Under the pieces are notes generated by a model. It made no database searches and was not told where the DNA came from. It saw only the letters and a program-made list of their open reading frames with translations. From the NCBI GenBank assembly GCA_965603115.1, contig CBFDBT010000027.1, positions 1-21,930 of the forward strand: 21,930 bases of DNA, written 5' to 3'. Positions 14,443-21,025 of this stretch are shown one piece after another. The translations under genes were made by a program, and so were the position numbers. The stretch's first letter is position 1. Each line of letters starts with the position of its first letter. This DNA comes from CBFDBT01 sp965603115. GTDB taxonomy: Bacteria > Pseudomonadota > Alphaproteobacteria > Sphingomonadales > Kordiimonadaceae.

Positions 14443-16397
14443 TCGCTGAAATTGGCCATTATTCGGTTATTCTAGCTCTTATGTTTGCAATCTTTGGGGC
14501 CATCGTCCCACATGTGGGGGCAGCGCGCAATGATGCCCGCATGATGGCAAGCGCAGATATTTTCTCCTTGGGTCAATTTGTGACAGTTTGCTTGGCCTTT
14601 GCAATGCTGACATGGGCTTTTGTTGTATCAGACTTTTCATTGCGTATTGTGGCTGCCAACAGCCACACCTTGAAACCGCTTGAATATAAGATAGCCGGCG
14701 TCTGGGGTAATCATGAAGGCAGCTTACTGCTTTGGGTATTAATGCTGGTTTTATTTAGCTTTTCTGTTTCAGTGTTTGGTCGCAATCTACCTCTTAAATT
14801 TCGCTCGCGGGTGCTATCAGTTCAAGCCGCCCTTACGGTTGGTTTTCTTACTTTCATGCTTTTTACAAGCAATCCGTTTGACCGCCTTTTGAATGTACCA
14901 TTTGAAGGCAATGGACTAAATCCGCTGTTGCAAGATTTTGGCCTCATTATACACCCACCTATGCTCTATCTTGGTTATGTGGGGCTGTCCGTAGCTTTCA
15001 GCTTTGCCATTGCTGCTCTGATCGAAGGCGAAGTAACGCCTGCTTGGGCCCGCTGGGTGCGGCCCTGGACGCTCTTTGCATGGGTTGCCCTCACTGGCGG
15101 CATCGCCCTGGGTAGCTGGTGGGCCTACTATGAACTTGGCTGGGGCGGCTGGTGGTTTTGGGACCCAACAGAGAATGCTAGTTTCATGCCGTGGCTCGCC
15201 GCCACTGCCCTTCTGCATTCATCTATAGTGGTTGAAAAACGCGATGCTCTTAAAAGCTGGACAATATTACTAGCTATTGTGGCTTTCTCCTTTTCATTAC
15301 TTGGCACCTTTCTGGTTCGCTCTGGTGTTGTGACCAGTGTGCATGCTTTTGCTGTGGACCCTGCACGCGGCATTTTCATTCTTGGCTTTTTAGCGGTCGT
15401 CATTGGCGGCTCCCTCGCGCTTTATACATGGCGCGCACCAAGCTTAAAGTCTGGTGGCATGTTTGGTATGGTTAGCCGTGAAAGTGCGCTTATTCTCAAT
15501 AATGTGCTCTTATCCACATTTGCAGCAGTTGTGCTTATTGGCACGCTCTACCCACTAATATTGGAAGCTTTGCAAGGCGCGCAAATATCTGTTGGCCCGC
15601 CTTTCTTTGACTTTGCTACAATACTATTAATGACTCCACTTGTTATTGCTATGGGCTATGGTCCGCTACTATCGTGGAAACGCGGTAAGTTTGCGCGCAC
15701 GACTTACATTTTAATGCCAGCCTTTATCGTAACGCTTTTAACTGGTCTTATTGTTTTTTGGTCTGCCTTAAAAGGCCCCGTAATGACAACCATTGGCTTG
15801 ATGTTGGCTCTGTGGCTTACAGTATCTCTTTTGCTCGAAATATCCGAGCGCATTGGCTTATTTAAAAAACCCCGCAAGGCATGGAGCAAATTAAAGCGCC
15901 AACCGCGTGGAGACTGGGGCATGCGACTGGGGCATTTTGGCCTAGCTGTTGTGATTTTAGGCATAACGGTAAGTGAAGCTTGGACCCACGAGCGCCTTAT
16001 TGTTCTGTCTGTTGGGGAGAAAACTGAAGTGGGTGGTTACGAATTCACGTTCAGTAATGTCAAGCCTGTTGTAGGCCCAAATTACTCATCGGTGAGTGGC
16101 ACTTTTGAAGTGAGAGACAATGGTAAATTACTCACTATCCTTCACCCTGAAACCAGACTATTTTCAGACCCACAAATGACAACAACTGAAGCGGCAATAT
16201 ATCCCATGGTCAGTGGTGATCTTTATGCGGTGATCGGCGATCAGGTTGGCGTGGACCGCTGGTCAATGCGCCTTTATTTCAAACCCCTGATTTCTGGGCT
16301 TTGGTTTGGTGCAATCCTAATGATGATTGGCGGCCTTATATCCCTCAGTGACCGTCGCTTGCGCATTGGCGCTCCTCTTAAAAAAGGATCCTCATGA
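14439..16397 (+). CDS. ccmF: Cytochrome c haem lyase subunit CcmF
   Basis: CcmF is the core of the haem ligase that takes haem from CcmE and, with CcmH and CcmI, attaches it to CxxCH motifs of apocytochromes. The protein has 652 residues and many membrane segments. The WWD motif WGGWWFWDPTENASFMPWL is at 235-253. The external haem-ligand histidines are represented by His172 (IHPPMLYLGY) and His260. The conserved GVWGNHEGSLLLWV is at about 87-100. The C-terminal periplasmic part contains the segment about VGGYEFTF. Its start overlaps ccmE and its stop overlaps ccmG. Confidence 0.95.
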   Translation: MIAEIGHYSVILALMFAIFGAIVPHVGAARNDARMMASADIFSLGQFVTVCLAFAMLTWAFVVSDFSLRIVAANSHTLKPLEYKIAGVWGNHEGSLLLWVLMLVLFSFSVSVFGRNLPLKFRSRVLSVQAALTVGFLTFMLFTSNPFDRLLNVPFEGNGLNPLLQDFGLIIHPPMLYLGYVGLSVAFSFAIAALIEGEVTPAWARWVRPWTLFAWVALTGGIALGSWWAYYELGWGGWWFWDPTENASFMPWLAATALLHSSIVVEKRDALKSWTILLAIVAFSFSLLGTFLVRSGVVTSVHAFAVDPARGIFILGFLAVVIGGSLALYTWRAPSLKSGGMFGMVSRESALILNNVLLSTFAAVVLIGTLYPLILEALQGAQISVGPPFFDFATILLMTPLVIAMGYGPLLSWKRGKFARTTYILMPAFIVTLLTGLIVFWSALKGPVMTTIGLMLALWLTVSLLLEISERIGLFKKPRKAWSKLKRQPRGDWGMRLGHFGLAVVILGITVSEAWTHERLIVLSVGEKTEVGGYEFTFSNVKPVVGPNYSSVSGTFEVRDNGKLLTILHPETRLFSDPQMTTTEAAIYPMVSGDLYAVIGDQVGVDRWSMRLYFKPLISGLWFGAILMMIGGLISLSDRRLRIGAPLKKGSS

Positions 16398-16933
16398 TGA
16401 ACCGCAAGGATATCCTTCGCTATCTACCGCTCATTCTCTTTATTGCGATGATAGGTCTGTTTGGCAAAATGCTCACCACAAATCGCAATCCGTCTGAAAT
16501 TAAATCAGTCTTAATAGGGCAGCCTGTGCGCGCTTTTACGCTAAAGGGGCTTGGTGGGGATGCAACCCTTAGCCACACTGACCTAGCTGCGGGGCAGGTT
16601 TATGTTGTTAACTTTTTTGCCAGTTGGTGTGTGCCTTGTCGCGCTGAGCATGAACAATTAATAGCTTTAAAAGAAAGCGGCATTAATGTCATCGGTATTG
16701 CCTATAAAAATGAACCTGACAAAGCCCTAGCCTTTTTAGATGAACTTGGTGATCCCTATGTACAGCGCGCCGTCGATCTTGATGGTCGAGTGGGGATAGA
16801 CTGGGGCGTTTACGGCGTACCTGAGACATTTATAGTAAGCGGCGACGGAACAATTGCCTATAAACATTTTGGCCCGCTTCTTAAATATAACTATGAGGAA
16901 TTCATGGCCGCCTACAGAAAGGTCGCATCGTGA
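16394..16933 (+). CDS. ccmG: Periplasmic thiol:disulfide oxidoreductase CcmG/DsbE
   Basis: CcmG keeps apocytochrome CxxCH thiols (and CcmH) reduced before haem attachment, drawing electrons from CcdA/DsbD. The protein has 179 residues: an uncleaved N-terminal membrane anchor at about 9-27, then a thioredoxin fold. The active site WCVPC is at 78-82 and the cis-proline loop is VYGVPETF, characteristic of CcmG and ResA. Two tandem ATGs (16394 and 16397) are available; the first overlaps the ccmF stop, with AAAGGA 5-6 bases upstream. No CcdA/DsbD gene is in the window, so the reductant source lies elsewhere. Confidence 0.94.
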   Translation: MMNRKDILRYLPLILFIAMIGLFGKMLTTNRNPSEIKSVLIGQPVRAFTLKGLGGDATLSHTDLAAGQVYVVNFFASWCVPCRAEHEQLIALKESGINVIGIAYKNEPDKALAFLDELGDPYVQRAVDLDGRVGIDWGVYGVPETFIVSGDGTIAYKHFGPLLKYNYEEFMAAYRKVAS

Positions 16934-17376
16934 TACGCCTTTTAGGAATATTAGCATTATGCATCATCACATTTTCTGCCATTGCAGACGACGAGCGCCT
17001 TAGCGATCCAAAACAAGAAGCCATCGCCCATGCTTTGATGAAAGAAATAAGGTGTCTTGTTTGCCAAAACCAGTCGATAGAAGATAGCAATGCTGATCTG
17101 GCTATCGATCTGCGCAACATAGTGCGCGAGCGTATTGGTGCGGGAGACAGCCCTGATGAAGTGAAGGTCTACTTAGTGGCGCGCTACGGCGATTGGGTGC
17201 TCTTAAAGCCTCCCGTTCGCTTGGATACTTACTTTTTATGGGGTTCTCCCATTCTTATTCTATTTGTAATTTTTCTACTCGTCATGATGAGCCGCAAAAA
17301 ACAGACCGTACCATCAGATTTAACGCCTGAAGAAAAAACAAAACTTGATCAACTGTTAAAAGGAAGCGACGAATGA
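16930..17376 (+). CDS. ccmH: Cytochrome c-type biogenesis protein CcmH
   Basis: CcmH is a thiol-disulfide partner of the haem ligase that acts on the apocytochrome CxxCH. The 148-residue protein has a signal-like N-terminus (residues 1-19, GILALCIITFSAIA). The redox motif RCLVCQNQS has Cys42 and Cys45, and the following SIEDSNADLAIDLR is typical. A C-terminal membrane segment lies at about 103-121, with a short cytoplasmic tail. It corresponds to the N-terminal half of E. coli CcmH; the TPR half is encoded separately as ccmI. It starts with GTG overlapping the ccmG stop in a GTGA junction. Confidence 0.94.
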   Translation: MIRLLGILALCIITFSAIADDERLSDPKQEAIAHALMKEIRCLVCQNQSIEDSNADLAIDLRNIVRERIGAGDSPDEVKVYLVARYGDWVLLKPPVRLDTYFLWGSPILILFVIFLLVMMSRKKQTVPSDLTPEEKTKLDQLLKGSDE

Positions 17377-18476
17377 TCGTCTGGTTTGGCATATTTTTTC
17401 TATCCCTGTTTAGTGTCTTGCTTATAGGCTGGAATAGTCGCAGAAATATTGCAGTAGTGCGCAATGATCCACTCTCTTTTTACAAAGCTCAACTGGCAGA
17501 CATACAAGCTGATGTCGCCACAGGCATGCTCTCAAAAGCAGACGCTGAAACCGCATCACTTGAGATTAAACGACGCCTGATTAAAGCCAGTGATAAAAGC
17601 ACAATTAGCTATGATGAAACGAGAGGCGGGCTAGCATTCTACGCGCTAGGGGCAAGCATGATTGTAGCCGCTTTACTATTATACATTTATCTAGGAAGAC
17701 CAGATATTGCAGCCCATCCTTATAAAGCTCCTGAGGTTATGGACCGCCAGATCAGCGCAAACAATCCGACAACCTTTAATGAAGCTATTGCCGCCATTCG
17801 ATTACGCTTGGAAAAAGCACCGGATGACCTTCAGGGGTGGACCGTGCTCGCCTCTACTCTATCTAGTTTGCGAAGGCACGAAGAGGCTGCAGCCGCTTAT
17901 AGCCAAGCCACCAAACTCGACCCTAAAAACACTGACTTTCATTTAAAGCTTGGCGAGCAGATAATGGCTATGCATGGCGGTCAGGTGGTGCCTGCAGCCA
18001 GCTATGCCTTTCAAACAGTTTTGCGCCTTAGCCCCACACACCCCGGTGCACAATTTTATTTAGGCCTCGCGCAGAGCCAAGCTGGCAACGCAGATGGTGC
18101 ACGACAAATATGGCAAGCTCTCATTGCCGCCAGCACGCCCGATGCACCATGGCTGCCTATTGTTCGCCAACACATAGCTGACCTTGATACACCAGTACAA
18201 AATATGGCTGGGCCATCAAACAGTGATGTTGAGGCTGTATCTAACATGAGTGAGGACGAGCAGACCGCTTTCATTGATGCGATGATCGGCAAGCTAAGGG
18301 CTAAGCTTCAAGACAGCCCGACAGACGCGAAAGGCTGGATGATGCTGGCGCGTTCAGAGCAAACTCGGGGTAATACAAAGGCTGCAATTCAAGCGCTCGA
18401 AGACGGTATTAAGTCAGTTTTAGAGGCTGATAAAGAGCCATTAAAAATTTACTTAAATGAACTTCAAAATCTATAA
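17373..18476 (+). CDS. ccmI: Cytochrome c biogenesis protein CcmI (TPR apocytochrome chaperone)
   Basis: CcmI captures apocytochrome c C-termini and delivers them to the CcmF/CcmH ligase. The 367-residue protein has the usual layout: membrane segment 1 at about 2-20, a cytoplasmic loop containing a predicted helical stretch (about 30-75), membrane segment 2 at about 89-110, then a periplasmic domain with TPR repeats. Readable TPR-like units include LQGWTVLASTLSSLRRHEEA, then YSQATKLDPKN, HPGAQFYLGLAQSQAG, and near the C-terminus AKGWMMLARSEQTRGNTKAA. The start overlaps the ccmH stop (ATGA). No GC-rich terminator follows it; an AT-rich dyad at 18493-18507 is the only nearby structure. Confidence 0.93.
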   Translation: MIVWFGIFFLSLFSVLLIGWNSRRNIAVVRNDPLSFYKAQLADIQADVATGMLSKADAETASLEIKRRLIKASDKSTISYDETRGGLAFYALGASMIVAALLLYIYLGRPDIAAHPYKAPEVMDRQISANNPTTFNEAIAAIRLRLEKAPDDLQGWTVLASTLSSLRRHEEAAAAYSQATKLDPKNTDFHLKLGEQIMAMHGGQVVPAASYAFQTVLRLSPTHPGAQFYLGLAQSQAGNADGARQIWQALIAASTPDAPWLPIVRQHIADLDTPVQNMAGPSNSDVEAVSNMSEDEQTAFIDAMIGKLRAKLQDSPTDAKGWMMLARSEQTRGNTKAAIQALEDGIKSVLEADKEPLKIYLNELQNL

Positions 18477-18492
18477 TGTCCTTATAGAAATT

Positions 18493-18557
18493 TTAAGATT
18501 TACTTAATAGTATCGCTTTTAGAACTGGGTATAGTCTGCATTTAGTGCAGCCACTAT
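18493..18557 (+). promoter_or_regulatory. Two inverted repeats upstream of the 79-residue ORF
   Basis: TTAAG-ATTTA-CTTAA at 18493-18507 is a perfect dyad. ATAGT-CTGCA-TTTAG-TGCAG-CC-ACTAT at 18531-18557 is a longer hairpin with a two-base bulge. Neither is followed by a T-tract, so they look more like operators or leader structure than terminators. They lie between ccmI and the small ORF that starts at 18598. Confidence 0.35.
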
Positions 18558-18597
18558 GCTCTGAGTAATAATATTGTTTTGAGTAGGATAATAAACC

Positions 18598-18837
18598 ATG
18601 TCTATAGAAACTAATGGCGTAGGCCATGTACAGCTTGCTGGTAATGAAAAAAGCGTTTCCATAAAAATTGAAAAAAATACCTCCGACAATAAGTCACAAA
18701 CCGTTAAGGTCAATGCTGAAAAGATCAAGAGCCAGTCGCTCAAAGCCAAGCCAATGGTCGAAAGCCGTCAATCTGTAGCTAGTTTGGTAAATGAGAAAAA
18801 AGGATCGTCAGGTCTAAAGCTAGATATTAAAGTTTAA
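18598..18837 (+). CDS. Small hydrophilic protein, 79 residues, unrecognised
   Basis: This frame of 79 codons starts at ATG 18598 behind GAGTAGGATAA (AGGA about 9 bases upstream). The product is soluble, rich in Lys, Ser and Asn, without Cys or Trp and without a signal peptide or membrane segment. It has an alternating pattern of short polar and hydrophobic residues (SVSIKIEKN, QTVKVNAEKI, GLKLDIKV) that suggests beta strands, possibly a disordered middle. No family is recognised. It stands alone between ccmI and the NUDIX gene, with two inverted repeats upstream. The good start context and full use of the gap favour a real gene, but function cannot be assigned. Confidence 0.55.
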   Translation: MSIETNGVGHVQLAGNEKSVSIKIEKNTSDNKSQTVKVNAEKIKSQSLKAKPMVESRQSVASLVNEKKGSSGLKLDIKV

Positions 18838-18875
18838 TATTTGACCGCGACGTCATTTCCTCTCACTATGGGTTT

Positions 18876-19415
18876 ATGACAACGCCAACAGATAATTTAG
18901 CCAATTTCTCCACCCTCGTACCAGAGGGTGACGATAAAGATCGCCTTGTCTGCAATGACTGTGGTTTTATCTTTTATGATAACCCCAAGATCATTGCGGG
19001 GGCGGTTGTAAGCTACGGCGACAAATTTTTACTGTGCAAAAGATCCATTGAGCCCCGCGCAGGTTACTGGACTTTACCGGCTGGATTTATGGAGCTTGGC
19101 GAAACACCCGCTGAAGGTGCACGGCGAGAAGCTTATGAAGAAGCAACAGCTGATATTTCCATTAAAGATATGCTGGCAATTTACACAGTCAAGCGTATCA
19201 GCCAAGTGCAAATCTTCTTTCGGGCAACGCTTGCAAACCCCGATATTAAACCCGGCATTGAAAGCACGGAAGTTGGCCTTTTTAGCTGGGATGAAATTCC
19301 ATGGGATAATCTTGCCTTTCCCAGTGTGCACTGGGCCCTAAAGCAATATAAAGAAGTGGAAGGCAAAGATAATTTTGCACCCTTTAGCAACCCAGAAGGC
19401 TGGGAAAATGTCTGA
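18876..19415 (+). CDS. NUDIX hydrolase with partial zinc ribbon
   Basis: The product should hydrolyse a nucleoside diphosphate linked to another group (X). It has 179 residues. The NUDIX box runs from G70 to about 92 (GFMELGETPAEGARREAYEE): G70, E76, R84, E85, E88 and E89 are the expected residues, so the metal site is intact. The Gly usually found after the last Glu pair is replaced by Thr91, as in a NADH-pyrophosphatase-like subgroup of NUDIX proteins. Upstream, VCNDCG (Cys26, Cys29) and YDNPK match the second half of the zinc ribbon common in this group. The first CxxC is absent from the N-terminus (MTTPTDNLANFSTLVPEGDD), so zinc binding is doubtful. No strong Shine-Dalgarno is seen. Confidence 0.88.
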   Translation: MTTPTDNLANFSTLVPEGDDKDRLVCNDCGFIFYDNPKIIAGAVVSYGDKFLLCKRSIEPRAGYWTLPAGFMELGETPAEGARREAYEEATADISIKDMLAIYTVKRISQVQIFFRATLANPDIKPGIESTEVGLFSWDEIPWDNLAFPSVHWALKQYKEVEGKDNFAPFSNPEGWENV

Positions 19416-19434
19416 TTTTTGGTTTTGCCTCAAT

Positions 19435-19558
19435 CGCCGGCGCTCACGCTTAGGCTTTACACGCTAACGCATGGCGGCCTTTGGCCTTATCTGTGGAGCT
19501 AAAGCTCCTATGGATATTCATCCGAGGGGTGATACCCCTGAGGCAAGGGCGACTGCCC
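19435..19558. repeat. Cluster of palindromes in the convergent NUDIX/yciB intergenic region
   Basis: Within about 125 bases there are five palindromic elements: CGCCGGCG (19435-19442), GGCC-TTT-GGCC (19476-19486), GGAGCT-AA-AGCTCC (19495-19508), AGGGGT-GAT-ACCCCT (19525-19539) and GGGC-GACT-GCCC (19547-19558). The region is richer in G and C than the flanks and sits between two 3' ends. No T-tract follows any hairpin. It resembles a dispersed palindromic element or a structured RNA more than a plain terminator. Only one copy is seen in the window. Confidence 0.55.
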
Positions 19559-19585
19559 GCCCGCAGCGATAGCGAGGATACAAAA

Positions 19586-20170
19586 TTAAGACTCTTCTTC
19601 TATCTGATATTTCATGATGATAGGCGTTTGAGCAAAGGCGAACACAAGCGTCATCGGCAGAAAGCCAAAGGTTTTAAAGTTAACCCAAATGTCTTCGCTA
19701 TAGCTGCGCCAGATAAATTCATTAACCAGCGCCATACTAGCAAAAAATAGTGCCCAATTGCGCGTCATCACCATCCAGCCTTTGTCGTGCATGGGTGGAA
19801 ACCCAGCCTCCATCACAAGCTTTAGATAACTACGCCCTCTTAGCAGCCCTACTGTCAATATTGTTGCAAATAGTCCATTGATGATAGTGGGCTTCATATA
19901 AACAAAAGTGGCATTTTCCAGATAGAGCGTGAGTCCCCCCATGACCATGACGATCACAAAAGTTACTTTTTGCATCATAGGAATATGACGCTCCCTGTGC
20001 CAAGAAATAGTCATTGCCGTCACCATAGCTACCATGAAAGCGCCCGTTGCTACAAAAATTCCACCAAATTTAAACGCCGTAAAAAATACGACCAGCGGAC
20101 CAAGCTCAAGCAAAAGTTTGACCAATGGATTTGGTTTTTGTGTGTTTTGTGTCGCATCATCATTTGTCAT
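19586..20170 (-). CDS. yciB: Inner-membrane spanning protein YciB (IspZ/septation protein A family)
   Basis: This 194-residue integral membrane protein belongs to the YciB/IspZ family, linked in other bacteria to cell-envelope maintenance and septation. Five or so hydrophobic segments are visible. The family landmarks are KLLLELGPLVVFFTAF near the N-terminus, GGLTLYLENATFVYMKPTII in the middle, and NWALFFASMALVNEFIWR towards the end, which is the alphaproteobacterial version. ATG 20170 (MTNDDATQN) was chosen because AAGGA lies about 10 bases upstream and the length fits. An in-frame ATG at 20227 would add 19 unlikely residues. It is convergent with the NUDIX gene, with the palindrome cluster between them. 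Confidence 0.93.
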   Translation of the reverse strand: MTNDDATQNTQKPNPLVKLLLELGPLVVFFTAFKFGGIFVATGAFMVAMVTAMTISWHRERHIPMMQKVTFVIVMVMGGLTLYLENATFVYMKPTIINGLFATILTVGLLRGRSYLKLVMEAGFPPMHDKGWMVMTRNWALFFASMALVNEFIWRSYSEDIWVNFKTFGFLPMTLVFAFAQTPIIMKYQIEEES

Positions 20171-20191
20171 AGTGCTTAAATCCTTATTTCC

Positions 20192-20350
20192 ATGACTGTA
20201 TCTATTGATAAGCACCCCTTTGGTCAAGCATTAGCAGCTGAAATTAATAACCTACAAGGTCCAATGACAGTCATATCACAGAAGTTTGATACCTATGTGA
20301 GGAATAAATCGACTATGGTAGTTTTATATTTCTGTATCTTGAGAAAGTGA
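20192..20350 (+). other. Open frame of 52 codons, doubtful
   Basis: An ATG at 20192 opens 52 codons ending at 20350, filling almost the whole gap between the divergent yciB and cupredoxin genes. The first part (MTVSIDKHPFGQALAAEINN) looks protein-like, while the end (STMVVLYFCILRK) does not, as if an older gene had been cut or frameshifted. There is no Shine-Dalgarno, and the cupredoxin promoter must lie in the same stretch. It may be a gene remnant or chance. Confidence 0.2.
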
Positions 20351-20359
20351 TATTTATTT

Positions 20360-21013
20360 ATGAAACATAGTATTAGTCATTTTTTAATCGCCCTAAGCCT
20401 TAGTATTGCAACAGCGCACACAGGTGTAATAGGCGATGAGGGTACCGTTAGTATTGTGATTAAAGATTCTTCTGGTAGCCCTCTGCCTGATGCCGTTGTA
20501 TCGCTTTTACCCAACGAAGCTATACCAAATGCGGACCCCTTACCCATTGCTACAATGGCGCAGAGGGATACAAAATTTAATCCTCATATCCTCGCAGTCC
20601 CCACTGGGACTGTGGTGAAATTCCCAAATGAGGATGATTTTAGACATCATATTTATTCCTTTTCCAAAGCTGAGCCTTTTGAAATTCGCTTATATGGCGG
20701 CGATGAAGAGAAAAAGATCAAATTTGATACAGCGGGCGTAGTCGCTCTAGGCTGCAATATTCATGATAACATGCTTGCTTATATTTATGTGGCCGATACA
20801 CCTTACGTGGGGAAAACAGATAAAGATGGGCATATTACCTTTCAGGCCACAGCCACCGGCACCTATTCGGTCACCCTTTGGCACGAACGTATGAAAAAAG
20901 TAAAAAATGCCGTTTCACCATCGCTTAAAGTGGAAGCAAATGCTAAAATAGAAAAAACTTTTTCTATAGCGCTTAAAAGAAAGAAAATGAAACGCCGTAA
21001 AAAGAGATATTAA
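20360..21013 (+). CDS. Secreted cupredoxin-like protein (methylamine-utilisation / MauL-like family)
   Basis: This 217-residue periplasmic protein starts with a signal peptide (about 1-19, FLIALSLSIATA). A plastocyanin-like copper domain follows. The family motifs are FPNEDDFRHHIYSFS at about 88-102 and LGCNIHDNMLAYI at 130-142, which give the type I copper ligands His97, Cys132, His135 and Met138, all present. A carboxypeptidase-regulatory-like beta segment follows (TDKDGHITFQATATGTYSV), and the C-terminus ends in a very basic run (KRKKMKRRKKRY). Such proteins are often annotated as methylamine-utilisation proteins, but no methylamine dehydrogenase genes are present. The sensor gene starts 12 bases after its stop, in the same frame, so they are very likely one operon. 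The copper protein may be the sensor's periplasmic partner (inference). Confidence 0.85.
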   Translation: MKHSISHFLIALSLSIATAHTGVIGDEGTVSIVIKDSSGSPLPDAVVSLLPNEAIPNADPLPIATMAQRDTKFNPHILAVPTGTVVKFPNEDDFRHHIYSFSKAEPFEIRLYGGDEEKKIKFDTAGVVALGCNIHDNMLAYIYVADTPYVGKTDKDGHITFQATATGTYSVTLWHERMKKVKNAVSPSLKVEANAKIEKTFSIALKRKKMKRRKKRY

Positions 21014-21025
21014 CTGGGGGCTTCC

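Noticed and set aside
15128..15403. Minus-strand frame opposite ccmF
   Set aside because: Antisense shadow of the CcmF membrane region; composition reflects the complement of hydrophobic codons.
18477..18510. Terminator for the ccm operon at the AT-rich dyad
   Set aside because: The 5-base stem is AT-rich and lacks a T-tract, so it is not convincing as a terminator.
19481..19750. 89-codon plus-strand frame covering the palindrome cluster and the end of yciB
   Set aside because: It crosses the palindromes and continues antisense to yciB; no start context or domain.
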